NCBI GenBank assembly: GCA_008921705.1
Contig: VFFE01006977.1
Span: forward strand, 499,311-563,310
Length of the DNA: 64,000 nucleotides
Reading direction: 5' to 3'
Source of the DNA: Burhinus oedicnemus
Lineage: Eukaryota > Chordata > Aves > Charadriiformes > Burhinidae
Every line of letters starts with the position of its first letter. Position 1 is the stretch's first letter. Shown one piece after another: positions 1 to 10,637 of the stretch. The notes beneath the pieces were generated by a model. It saw only the letters and a program-made list of their open reading frames with translations. It ran no database searches and was not told the DNA's origin. The position numbers and the translations under genes were made by a program.

Positions 1-3000
1 GCTTTTAAAATGGAAAGCACTATATAAATATTAAGTATGCTTATCTGTAATGGGAAACATGCTCCATTACCATTGTCACATAAACTTCACATCAACACAC
101 TTTATGCATAGTCCTTGGTCATGGGCACTTGATTTCCTAAAAAGCATTACTAGCTGAATACATTAATGGGGAATATTTATGTGCAGGCTATGTACGCATA
201 AGAGCTGGGGCACACATTGTATGTGTTACACACACAAAATATAGCTCAAACCACTCTGTTGTTGATGTATTCAATGTAAACAGAAACTTAGTCCAGTTTA
301 CGATTTTGCATACGTATTTTAGACTGATTTTCACTGTATAAACACTGTCTTACTGAATTATTGACTGCCTAGCAATGTCTGGTGCAGGGAATTGTTCAAT
401 ACTGAATGAAATGATGTTTGGTAAGTTTAGGCAGCTTAGGCATTAATTATTCAAAAAACAAACAAACAAAATGCCCTGTACTTTTGCTGCCTAGCATTTC
501 ATATATTTGAGTTTAACATGTATCATTTCAAATGCTCTGTTCCACAAAGAAATGCAAAATATTCATGTACACTTTAACACCTTTAAACCACAGATAATTA
601 AGAAGACTGCAAGTTGTCATTATTGTGGATGACATTGTGCAACATCCATTCTCGCCATGGAAGCCGATGTCTCACGGTGCCCTCAGGGACTCACAGTTCA
701 TAGCTTGTGGGTTTATAATACAAAGCACATGCCTAAGGAGCCAATGAGCACTGGGGAGATGACAAAGTAAGGAAACTGACCCAGATAATTTGTTAAAGCA
801 GGCATTAAATAGGTTGGCGAGGTTTGTTCCAAAATGTTGCATTCTTGGTCCAGTCCAATAAATCACTTACCATAGAAATCAATGGAATTATTCAGATATT
901 TGAAGGTTAAATTTGTGTTTACATGTTTTGTTTGGTTGGGATCTTACTATCTAGCTCTGGGGTTTTTTTGAGTCTACCAACTTTTGACTCAGAAAGCTCT
1001 GTAACAAATTTTCTGCAAGCCTAGGTGGATGACATATCTTCACTTCCACCTGTGGTTTTTTTCCAATAAACCTATTTACTATGGGCAATGTTATGAGGCA
1101 TTTTATCATATTCCCTCTTTTTCTGGGCTAGTGTCCCTCTCCGAAGTTCAGACCAAAGAAGAAAAAGCAGCACTGAATCTTCTTGAAGACTATAAGAAAC
1201 CCATTCTATCCAACCATGCAATGTTTTGTCTGATAGCTTATACTTGTTGAACTATATGTGGTGATGCTGTGTTACTGAGTGATAGGTGTGTTCCCAGTAT
1301 TGCCTTCCACAGGTGGAGGCTGTACACCTGTGTCATATTTGCTAAACCATAGTTTCAGATAAACCACCAGCAGATTGCTTATTTTGGATATTTTTTAGGC
1401 AGAACAGCACACAGCCAATGCACCCGTCATGCTACCACAAGACCAAAAAAGGTGCGTTTGCCTCCCTTATAAAACACAGAAGGGAGCCCTAAACTCATAT
1501 AAAATGTCTAGACTCTGGATAAACAGTCACCAAAGCTTGTGCTGTTGCTAGTTACTGAATTACCATGAAGATGAAGCTGTACATTCATAGTATGTCAGTC
1601 ACGTTCAAGGATGAGAAGTAGGTTTAAGATAAACTTTGCCCTCCAGGATCTGCATGGTCACCTACAAACCTGAAGACGCAGCCATGGGACCAGTTCCCTG
1701 GGCTCCACTCACTGGAGCAGACCTTCACAGTCAACCTGCAGGTGAGCCTCAGCCCAGTTCACTTCTTGACTCAAGCACATCTCACCTCCTAAGACCCAAC
1801 TGGAGTATACGAGGATTTGCAATATCTCTATCAGTATTATTATTATTTATAATTGTTAACACCAGTCTCCTCAGCAGCATGAGAAAATGCAGCTGACCAA
1901 GTTGCAAAAGCATCCCCTTGCAGCTACTGTGTGCTCATATAATTCATGTAACATCATTATGAATTCAGGACAGTGTGCGCAGACATGAGGGAAACTTAAG
2001 ATGAATCAACAAAACGTAAAGGAAAAGGGCATCCTTTACTAGATACAGAGAGGTTACTTCAGGATTACAGTATACTTCATTGTAGTTTCACTCTGTTGAC
2101 TTGATCATACAAGTTCAATCATCTGCTTTCTACATGTTGATACAACACTTCTAGGTGAATATTACCCTCCATGCATTTTAGTGCGTTAAATCTGCTTCAG
2201 ATTTTGTTTCCTGGCACAATGTATATAAACTATGACAATGTAGCTTTGGAAAAAAAAATCCTGTATTCTATGATTACACAAACAAAAAGCACAAACAATT
2301 TTTATTTATACTACTATTCATAGTAAAAGATAACTACTACCAAGACAATAAGGGCTACCACAGCTGGATTGCAAGGGATTTCTGTGAAAGAGATGTTTGA
2401 GGTAATAATAGCATCTTCAGCAAACATGCTGGAAAACTCACAACCATTTAAAAAAAAGTGACAATGTTGCATAAAACACATGTACTGATCAGTAGTGATT
2501 ACCTTCCCGGGTAATGTCTACCTGCTACTTTCTGTACTGCAGGAAATATTTGTAAAAAAAGTAACTCTAACATGAAAGAAAAGCACCTGTTGCTGTTTTC
2601 ACAAGCAGCAGGTTTAAAAGACCTAGAAACTAGGACAGACTTAAAAGAATTTTCCAAGATTTCGTCCAGGAATGCCTGTTCTCTGGCTGAAAACCAGCTG
2701 GGCTCCTTGTTGAAAATGGCTGAGCAATCTTTAATCAAAGTGTCTGGTGGGTGTCTGTGACAGAGAGAATATTCAGAAGAACTAGGAAAAAGAAAATCAG
2801 ATCTGTTTACACCAGTGACCTAAGCAGAAGCTTGAATTGAGATTTAAAGACATAAAAAGTGAACAAATGCACACTATTTCATTCTGCTCATATTCCAAGT
2901 TACAGAGGCATGAATAGATAAATATGGCAGTAAAATCAGTTTGCTTTTACTGCACAGTAAGCTCTTATGAATGACCAACTTCTCCCTACCACATTTTTTA

Positions 3001-4681
3001 AAGATTAATTTGTTCCTAGTCAAAAAGCCTGTATGCCGAATTTCAGCACAGGATAAAATTTTTACAGTGGAGTTATAAATTTTTGAAAAGCGGGTTCTAT
3101 GTACTTAGATACACTTAACCATTACAAAGGCAGCAGGTGTCACTATAACAAATGATGTAAAGTTCAATTTAAACATCAGAGAACATACTGAAATACTTTG
3201 GAAATTGCCACAGGTCACTAACATTTTATATGAAAGAAAAAAAAAAAGAAAAGAAAACCAAACTCCCCTCCCTAACATTTAATTTTTTCCCCCCACAAGG
3301 CAAAGTAAAGAAAACACAGACGCAGATTCTTTCTAATTAACAGGACTGTGGTTTTACAGCTAAACATGGGCCAAAAAGTGAAAAGTTAACAAATCATTAG
3401 ACAACATACACTGCTCTGTATGAGAACTGTAGCAATCTGCAAAATAGCTTAGGATACACGAGCATGAGGTCAACTGTTTTCAGTAGATAATTGTACATAT
3501 AAGCATCTTTACCTCACGGACAAGGCATGCAACATAACACAGGAATATTCTGGCAGTTTCGAAACAATTATATTTGCCTTCCATGTTATTTAAACAAATA
3601 CAGGAAGTAAGGTCACTAATCGCAGTTATGATTTAAATATTAAGAAAAAAACTGCATGCATTTTCTCTCCTCCCCTCCTACCATTTTTCTGCAAGTCACC
3701 ATAGTTTCCATAGTAGCTGTACTGTTTACAACATGATGGCCTCTTCCCCTCCTTGCTAAGACTCCTTGATATTATAAAGCACATTAACACCTACTTAACT
3801 TTAAAGCTAGAGGATTCCGATGGGAGTGCTGGTACCCTGTGTAGATGCTTTGCCCAATCCAGAGACAAAAAGGGAAGACACCACGTAACCTGAAGGAAAA
3901 GGAGAAATGCAACTATCTATTCACTTAAGGACAGCCCTCCTTTCTCAGACTGTCCTTCTATCAGAATGCTCAATTTTCAACATTACCCCCAGGTTTCACA
4001 CAGCAATCCCCACTCCTCCTAAGCCAGCTGATGTTCAGGGTTGTCCCTGGTAGCACTCAAGTCCTATCAACATCGCACACTGATCAATGTTTTACTCTAC
4101 ATGTTGTCGCAATCAAAAGCTTAGCTGAATAATTGAAGCAAGAGCAAGTTTGATCTCCATCCCAAGGCATTCTCTGAAGTCTGTAGGAGCTGTAGTGGCC
4201 TGACGGCTCAATGGGATGGCCCAGACCACACAGTTCTCCTCCTTAACCAGACACTTGATCCCTGCTCTGCAGCAACACATCCTACACTACAAATCTATCC
4301 AATGGAGATGCCTACGCACCACGACAGTACTCTTGCTGCTACCGGCGTCACTACCTGTATGCAACAGCAAACAAGTCATAAAAGCAGCAATTTTAACCCA
4401 CATGACTCATAGCAGCAAAAACCATAATGGAACAGCACTGAGTCCAGATGTCAGAGGTTATTATCAGCATCAGCAAAACTTAATATGCAAGCAAAAATAT
4501 TCTGGGAGGAGGTTTAAATGGAAGTTTTAGTTTTTAGCTTTCTCTTAAGAGAAAAATACAGTCTGTGAGGAGATTGGGTGTGGGACTGGAAGAGAGCAGT
4601 GGCTGTCAGTAAAGGTCTGTTGCTTTTTTTGTTCCTTCCTCAGTTTACCCAGGGCTGCTAAGTACCCTCAGGACAGGGCCG
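1..4681. other. Non-coding AT-rich stretch, no gene recognised
   Basis: I see no exon, RNA gene or classifiable repeat that I can defend here. Open frames are short (under about 105 codons) and do not resemble a known family. Simple sequence is limited to A-rich runs, for example around 3237-3260, and a short TAT run near 1838-1850. A segment at 1122-1250 has a pyrimidine tract and AG before a Glu/Lys-rich frame, but it lacks a good donor site and is listed under rejected items. Confidence 0.6.
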
Positions 4682-4943
4682 TCAGGAACCAAGGACCTCT
4701 TTGTCTTGGGCAGCTTCATCATCCACAGCAGTAGCTGCTGCTCCTGGTAGCTTGACCTCTCAGTTCAGACGGATCTGCAGGGAATCGCCCGGTGAAGCTG
4801 CAAATACTGCTGGAACAATCAATCTCATCTCCTCTGCCTGAGGAAAAGCAAGCAATCCATAGCTTTCAACAGCAACGTCCTGAGCAGCTGCCTGTTTCAC
4901 CTGTGCCTGAAGCTAACTGATACTTAAGCTCTTTCTCCTCTTG
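4682..4943 (-). pseudogene. Possible decayed coding fragment, family unknown
   Basis: Read on the minus strand, this patch gives coding-like sequence in pieces. It starts with a charged stretch (QEEKELKYQL). The frame then shifts by one register near 4905-4915 and continues for about 75 codons with motifs such as QAQVKQAAAQD, AEEMRLIVPAVF and SPGDSLQIRLN. One in-frame TGA lies at 4760-4762, followed in the same frame by EVKLPGAAATAVDDEAA and a final stop at 4682-4684. The base composition is richer in G+C than its surroundings. I do not recognise the family. There is no poly-A tail, so a processed copy is not shown. A second reading is possible: a pyrimidine-rich tract ending in CAG sits just before AEEM (near 4842), so that part could be a short terminal exon stopping at 4760. 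It could also be chance. Confidence is low. Confidence 0.22.
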
Positions 4944-5027
4944 AAATGAACATTTTAAACTCAGAAATATTAATATTATCTGTTAGACATTTTTTGTGGG
5001 TTTTTTTTGCTTCATCGTAATAACTCT

Positions 5028-5153
5028 GGCCCTGATTCAACAATGCACTTAAGCATGTGCTTAATTTTAAAAGTAGATGAATAGGCCTGTTGAAAAAAAT
5101 GCTCCAGTTAAGCATAAAATTGATAATGTGCTTCAGTGTTTTGGATTAGGCTT
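5028..5153. repeat. Ancient imperfect palindromic repeat (MITE-like)
   Basis: The left end reads GGCCCTGATTCAACAATGC followed by ACTTAAGCATGTGCTTAA. The right end, read in reverse complement, gives AAGCCTAATCCAAAACACTG followed by AAGCACATTAT. The two arms are therefore degraded inverted copies of one another around a centre near 5090. The arm motif (a 'cctgattcagcaaagcacttaagcatgtgctt' type of sequence, as I recall it) is familiar from repeated palindromic elements in reptile and bird genomes. I cannot give a database name. The mismatches between the arms suggest great age. What is seen is the inverted structure; the assignment to a non-autonomous DNA transposon is inferred. Confidence 0.55.
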
Positions 5154-8100
5154 TAATTGCAGGAAAAGTTTAAAGCCACATTGTATAACACTTGAACATC
5201 CACCCATAAGCAAGTTTATGCTTTCCCTTTAAAAAAAAAAGTTATAGTACTGCTCCCTGCAAGAACCAAAGTACAGTGTTAAAGATCCCTAGGATGAAAC
5301 CAATATTATCTTGCAATGTGATAGATGTACTGTAAACACTGATCTGTGATTTTTCTCCTAATCTTTGCTGTCACGGACAAAAGAGGTTTCTGTAAGTCAG
5401 GTGATATAGCTTAGAAATACCAGTACAGTTAGGGTCTTTCTTCCTAACTTGTTCTGTTTTCAAATCCCAGATGCAGTAATTCATGTAATCGCAATTCCAG
5501 ACCACTCTGATGTCAGCACCTCTTACAGGCTCTACAGTAGACCTAATTTTTTTTAAAGAGGGAAATTATAATTCCTTGTATCACTATCCTACCCAGCCCA
5601 CTTAGAACAAGAAAACAGTATTTTAGTTTTATTGTGAAATAACCCAAATACATATGTTAAATGGCAAACAAGCAACACAAACATGAACACGGAATATTCA
5701 TGCCTTTCTTCCCTCCTTATGAAGCATCTGTTAGGATAAATTTAGCAAGAAAGGAGATTTGTCCTGGTCTGAGAAGTACCATCCCATTCAATGTTAATGC
5801 CTACCACTGTGAATTTCATCTGTCCTTGTGAAATGAGAGACAAAAGTCTTGCAGAAATCTTAAGCCAAATCTGGAAATCTGCAGCGCTTTATCATATTAG
5901 TGATATGTCACACAATGAGACAAGCCCAGAGATGTGCAGAATGGAGATGTCTTTGCAAGGAAGACTTTCTAGATACGAAGGCAATCTATAATGTGAATCA
6001 GGGATAAATACAAATACAAACTATTGATGTCAAAAGACGAACTTTGGCACTAGCATGAATAAATATGAATTGGTCATGAAACATCAAGCGTATGACTGAA
6101 ATCAGAGAACAAGAGGGACTGTGAAGTTCTCAAACTAAGGAAGATGATTGGTATTCAGACCCAGCCTCCAGCTGCCTTAAAGTCACCGCTTCTCTCTTAG
6201 CGCAGATTAAAGTTACGTGTCTCATTTCTGATGAGGTCCTGAAAAAGGTGCATCAGGCGCATCATCTGTGCCAGTTAGAGGAAAATATTTATGGGGTAGT
6301 TGATAGGAAAAGCACACAGCGAGAGGAAGGGATAAAAAGGCCAGAAGACATTTCTCTCTGCAGCTGTTAGTAGGAGGCTGCACACCAAAAAAATGCTCCA
6401 AGAAGTTTTTGCAGTGCTTTTTTCTCAAGAGACGTGGATACAATGATATCTATTCAGTAGTCTGAGCCTCAGAAAAACAGAGAATTATACTTCTCTGCTT
6501 CCATGTGCAGTTCTCTGTTCACATACACTGTCAAACAGCAAATGAGACAGAGAGAGAATAGAGTTTCTAGAACAAAAAAGAATTGTACCTATTGGGACTC
6601 TCAACATGTTGGAAACGCCAAACTTTTATTCATAGCATCTATGTAGTAAGACTTCTCAAAAGATAAAGAAAAATATTTTATCAGCCTGAATCAATACTGG
6701 ACTTTCTCATCAAACACTGCAGCATTTTATTCCTACAGGGTTGTCTGAGAGCTATCGTTTGAAACCATTGCCATCACATAAATCAATTTTTTTATTATTA
6801 ATAACAAGAATTTCCCTTGCAGCTGTAGTGGGAACTGTGTTCACATATTGATCTCTCCTAAAGCAGTTCCAGAATAGTAATGTAACTATCCTACGTTGCC
6901 ATCTTTGCAAACAAAGTCCCCACAGTTATTAAAAAAACATTTCTACTCATGGGCTGTGCCTCTAAACTATCCGATTTCTCTCTCCTGTGTTACAAAAGAT
7001 GTCTCAGTGACAGTTCAGTATGGGAGATGTGTAACTATGCTAGTTTTCCTTTATTTGTGTCAGTCCATTAGATGCTTCCAAATCAAGCAGGGAGTACAAA
7101 CACTGCCCAGCATAAGAGAGAAGCAGTCTATCAAGGTCTGATAGCCAGTGCTAAAGAATTTTTTAAGTGTATGTCAAATAAAAGATATTGATAGTAAGAC
7201 TGCAAAACAACGTCATCCATTGATTATTTTAAAATTCAAGCAGGTATAATATTTTTCCCTCGAAAAAACACGGTAACAAAACTAATCAGGAGCAAAGGGA
7301 GCAAAGGTATTAGCATGTAGGTATCATTCAGAAAAAAAAATCCTAAAAGGACATTTCAGTAACTTTTTACTTGATTTTTTTTGTCTCTTTTGAACTACAC
7401 ATGCCTTATACCAGATATGATTGTATCACTGTCCTCTTCAGATGATGTCAAAATGACAAGCTATTGCAGTCAGAAGGCAAGGAAGAAGAGATCACATGAC
7501 TTTCTGTGCTCATGAAGCACATAGGTTTTGATATATGCACTTGGTTGGTTGACTTAAATTTGAACCATGATCATATAGAAGAGTATCGTCTTTGACGCTA
7601 CATTAGGTGCTACAGCAAAGCACAGTCATTGCAGAACAAGACCACTATGGCTGGCTCTTTTACTTAAGTATAAAATCAGGCAGTGGGGACAAAGGGAAGC
7701 ACAATAAATTAGAGTGATGCTATTAGTCACAGTCTTGTATTTCATTAATGTTATGGATGGCATGGCTGAGTAATTTTGATGCAAATAAGGACGAACATCT
7801 TAATTTCATCTTGAATCAAGTCATCAATTTATCTTACATCACTGTCGTTCCACCATTCTCTTCAATAAACTATACATATGGGAGTGGGTGGTGGGAAAAA
7901 GCAAGTTTAATAATGGTCGGCTTATTGATGTAGAGCATTATTTTCTCTGATTTAGCCCAATCAAAGTAATGTACAATACAATGACTAGACATAGCAACAT
8001 TTATGCATGCTAACCCTGAAAGTAACAAAGGAGGAATATTCAACACAACCGCAAAAAGCCAAGACATTTATATGTAGTAACCTCCATTGCAACCAAAGGA

Positions 8101-8198
8101 CCTACCCTACTATATGACTTAACTTATTATTCAAAAGATGGTTCAAATTTTTCCTCATCACTTTACAGGCAAATGGAAATAATAGATACTAGAGCGTA
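5154..8198. other. Non-coding stretch, nothing recognised
   Basis: AT-rich sequence with short open frames only. No repeat family, RNA gene or exon could be supported. The frame at 5791-5991 looks like ordinary chance ORF sequence. Confidence 0.6.
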
Positions 8199-8261
8199 AT
8201 CACAGAATCATAGAATGGTCTGGGTTGGAAGGGACCTTAAAGATCACCTAGTTCCAACCCC
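8199..8261 (-). mobile_element. CR1 LINE, extreme 3' tail fragment
   Basis: On the plus strand the segment begins TCACAGAATCATAGAATGG and continues GGGTTGGAAGGGACCTTAAA, then GATCACCTAGTTCCAACCCC. This is the reverse complement of the CR1 3' untranslated tail, so the element lies on the minus strand. Only about 60 bp remain. No coding sequence is present, as expected for the heavy 5' truncation typical of CR1 insertions. Two copies of the terminal octamer-type repeat (CAGAATCA/TAGAATGG) are visible at its 3' end. Confidence 0.93.
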
Positions 8262-9910
8262 CGTAATCATGTCTGGCAATTGATGAGAATTTTGAAAATG
8301 CTATTTTTTATGCTCTCATTTGATGAACAAATAGATTTTCATCTTTGCATACAAACCAGATTGTATTTATGAAGTAAATTCTATGCAAAACTGTTTGCTT
8401 GTCTTTGGACTTGACAGTGATTTCAAAATTTCAAAGCAATACGGCTTTTGGTGTATGAAGCAACTTGTAAACTTCTTTCCAACAACTTTTTTTCAGCTAA
8501 GCAACATAACTACAAAAAAAACCCCAACCATTTGTGCTACATAACCATTTTAAGTAAGCATTCAGGCAGGTCTAATTTACTTTTTCCTTTGGCAATACCT
8601 AAAAGAAAATGAAGTGGTATAGATTTGAAAGATGAGTGGCTTGAATTGACAGCCTTTTTATGAAGCTACAGTTTATTGGGATGCAATAATGAGTTGAGTT
8701 TTCCATACTTGACCACAGTGATATTGAGATGGCTGATTGTGTAAATGGGAAATGGCATGGAATACAGAAAGACTGATGAGTATCTACTTTGAGGTGGATT
8801 TCTCTTTTGTTATAAATAGTTTGCCATGGACATGTAATTGCATCAGCTCAACTGTGCATCCCTCACTGACAAAAACTCTTTGCAGCATTGCCATAAATTT
8901 CCTGTTGATTTACAAACTCAGAGTAGATTTAGATGAAGTCAGATTAAAAAATTCAAAGTCTTTTTTTCAAAGAGGCTCTTTTGTATAGTTCTGCAGTGGT
9001 ACAATACTCTTCTCTTGCTCGGCAATGACATTGTGATTCTTTTCTCACCATTTGTGTCCTTGGGCATTAAGTTCACTGTGGTTTTAAGTTTTGCTTTGTT
9101 TACACCTAAAAGTTCTCCATCTCACAATGAAGTCCAGTGTCCAATTTCTCTGAACTGTAACACAAGCGCTTCTGAGATTAATTCATCTGTTCTCTGAAGA
9201 CTTCACTGAAACTTTAATTCTCCTCCCCTCTTTGGCTCTGCATAGCTGTTTTCATTTGTTTATTTTTTGTAGTAAATAGAGCAGCTTTAGTTGCAACACT
9301 TTGGAGTCAGCATAGAAAGACTTCACCAAGGAGGAAGAAAAAAACATGGCAGTTACAGAAGTTCTTATTCTCTCCACCATACTCTGTCTTCCCTCACAAA
9401 TTTATTGCAGCACTATCTGCTGCCGCATAACAACTACACAAAAGTAAGAGTTTCCAGCATAAAGGAATTATACATTTTCTTATATTTTATTTTCTGATAG
9501 GTAGAAAAAGAGTAGGAAGATATTTCCAAATTCATTTACAATTATTGGGAAAGTAGTATTAATATTAATGTAACAGATGGCAGATTTTTTATTTCAAGAA
9601 TATGAACAATTGAGAAATCTACCCTGACTTAAGAGGGTTTCTTTCTGTAAAGTGACTCGGTAGGATACATCATAAAACACAAGATTCAAATTCCAAAAGG
9701 CATCATTTTCTGCATTACACAAAGTAAAAAACCAGCAGAATCCAAAATAGCCTTTCCTGTACATAAGGAATTTCATCCCTTACACTACTATTTAACATTC
9801 ATAAATGTAAGCTGGAATCGTAAAATACCATTTCAAAAGGACATTATCATTTCTCTCATCCTTCTCTTTCCTGTGTTGTAGCCTATACCTCTCTGTATGC
9901 ATCTTAATTC
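8262..9910. other. Non-coding stretch, nothing recognised
   Basis: AT-rich sequence without recognisable exons, RNA genes or repeat families. The short frames at 8737-8988 and 9015-9197 have hydrophobic, low-information translations and no supporting splice or homology signal. Confidence 0.6.
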
Positions 9911-9990
9911 AAGACCAAATCTTGCAAATGTTTAGTCCCAGGTGTAATGCTTACTACACCAAGGAGTCCCATTGAAGTCTGAGGAGACTG
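9911..9990. repeat. Degraded half of a palindromic amniote repeat
   Basis: The segment contains AGACCAAATCTTGCAAATG, a middle part with TTTAGTCCCAGGTGTAATGC, and the block AGTCCCATTGAAGTC. The last block matches the familiar centre of palindromic repeats in reptile and bird DNA, where 'agtcccattgaagtcaatgggact' forms a self-complementary core. Here the second half of the core has decayed to TGAGGAGACT. The similarity is recalled, not computed, and the family name is unknown to me. It probably belongs to the same broad class as the elements at 5028 and 54718. Confidence 0.4.
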
Positions 9991-10551
9991 TTAAAGAAAA
10001 GAGTATCCCAGGAGACCAGTTTAGACTGAAGAATGTAGACAGGGTGTTTAGAGGGTGCTGCACAGTGAATACAAAACCAGTCTGATATTTACGTTGGTTT
10101 TGTAGTCTTCCCTAGCAGTAGAGATGGATTTTATGAACTAAGACAGACAAATTCAATGTTAGTTCAAAACGCATCAGCCTGCTTCAAAAATCTCAGCTCT
10201 ACATGTTTAAGAGAAAATATAAATGCCTGTTGTTATTTTTTCCCACTAAGTCTACCATTCACACAGTCTTTGATGTAGATCGGTTCCTTATTCAACTTCT
10301 ATTATATTCTCCTTTAAAATCAACACTACACTTTTGAAGCCACCATGTTTACCCATATAGAATAACAGGGCATATTCTCACAGAATTTTACCACAGAGAC
10401 TTCATGAACAACCAGCTCTGAGGTCTCTTGTAGCATAGATTTCAGATGGCTAGATGAGAAAATATGTGGGTTTTATTTTCAAATGTTTAGCACCTACTGT
10501 GAATCCAGTTTAACCAACAACGACAAAAGAACAATAAAAAACCTCTCAACT
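9991..10551. other. Non-coding stretch, nothing recognised
   Basis: No open frame of interest and no recognised repeat. The sequence is ordinary AT-rich non-coding DNA. Confidence 0.6.
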
Positions 10552-10572
10552 CCCACTGAGATCCTCAGTGGG
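10552..10572. repeat. Perfect 9-bp hairpin
   Basis: CCCACTGAG and CTCAGTGGG are exact reverse complements separated by ATC. The stem would be 9 bp with a 3-nt loop. Nothing nearby suggests a gene, so the role is unknown. Confidence 0.8.
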
Positions 10573-10579
10573 ACCAGGT

Positions 10580-10634
10580 TTTCAGAAGGTTTCAGAAGGT
10601 TCAGAAGATCTCTGTCATGATGCTCTGTCATGAG
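10580..10634. repeat. Two small tandem duplications
   Basis: TTTCAGAAGG occurs twice in direct succession, followed by a third partial copy (TTCAGAAG). Directly after this, CTCTGTCATGA occurs twice separated by only a TG. This points to local slippage duplication next to the hairpin at 10552. Confidence 0.75.
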
Positions 10635-10637
10635 AAT

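Noticed and set aside
1122..1250. Possible exon with a pyrimidine tract, AG and a frame containing SLSEVQTKEEKAALNLLEDYK
   Set aside because: There is no good donor site, and only a stop follows at 1248. With a single weak signal I could not support it as a gene.
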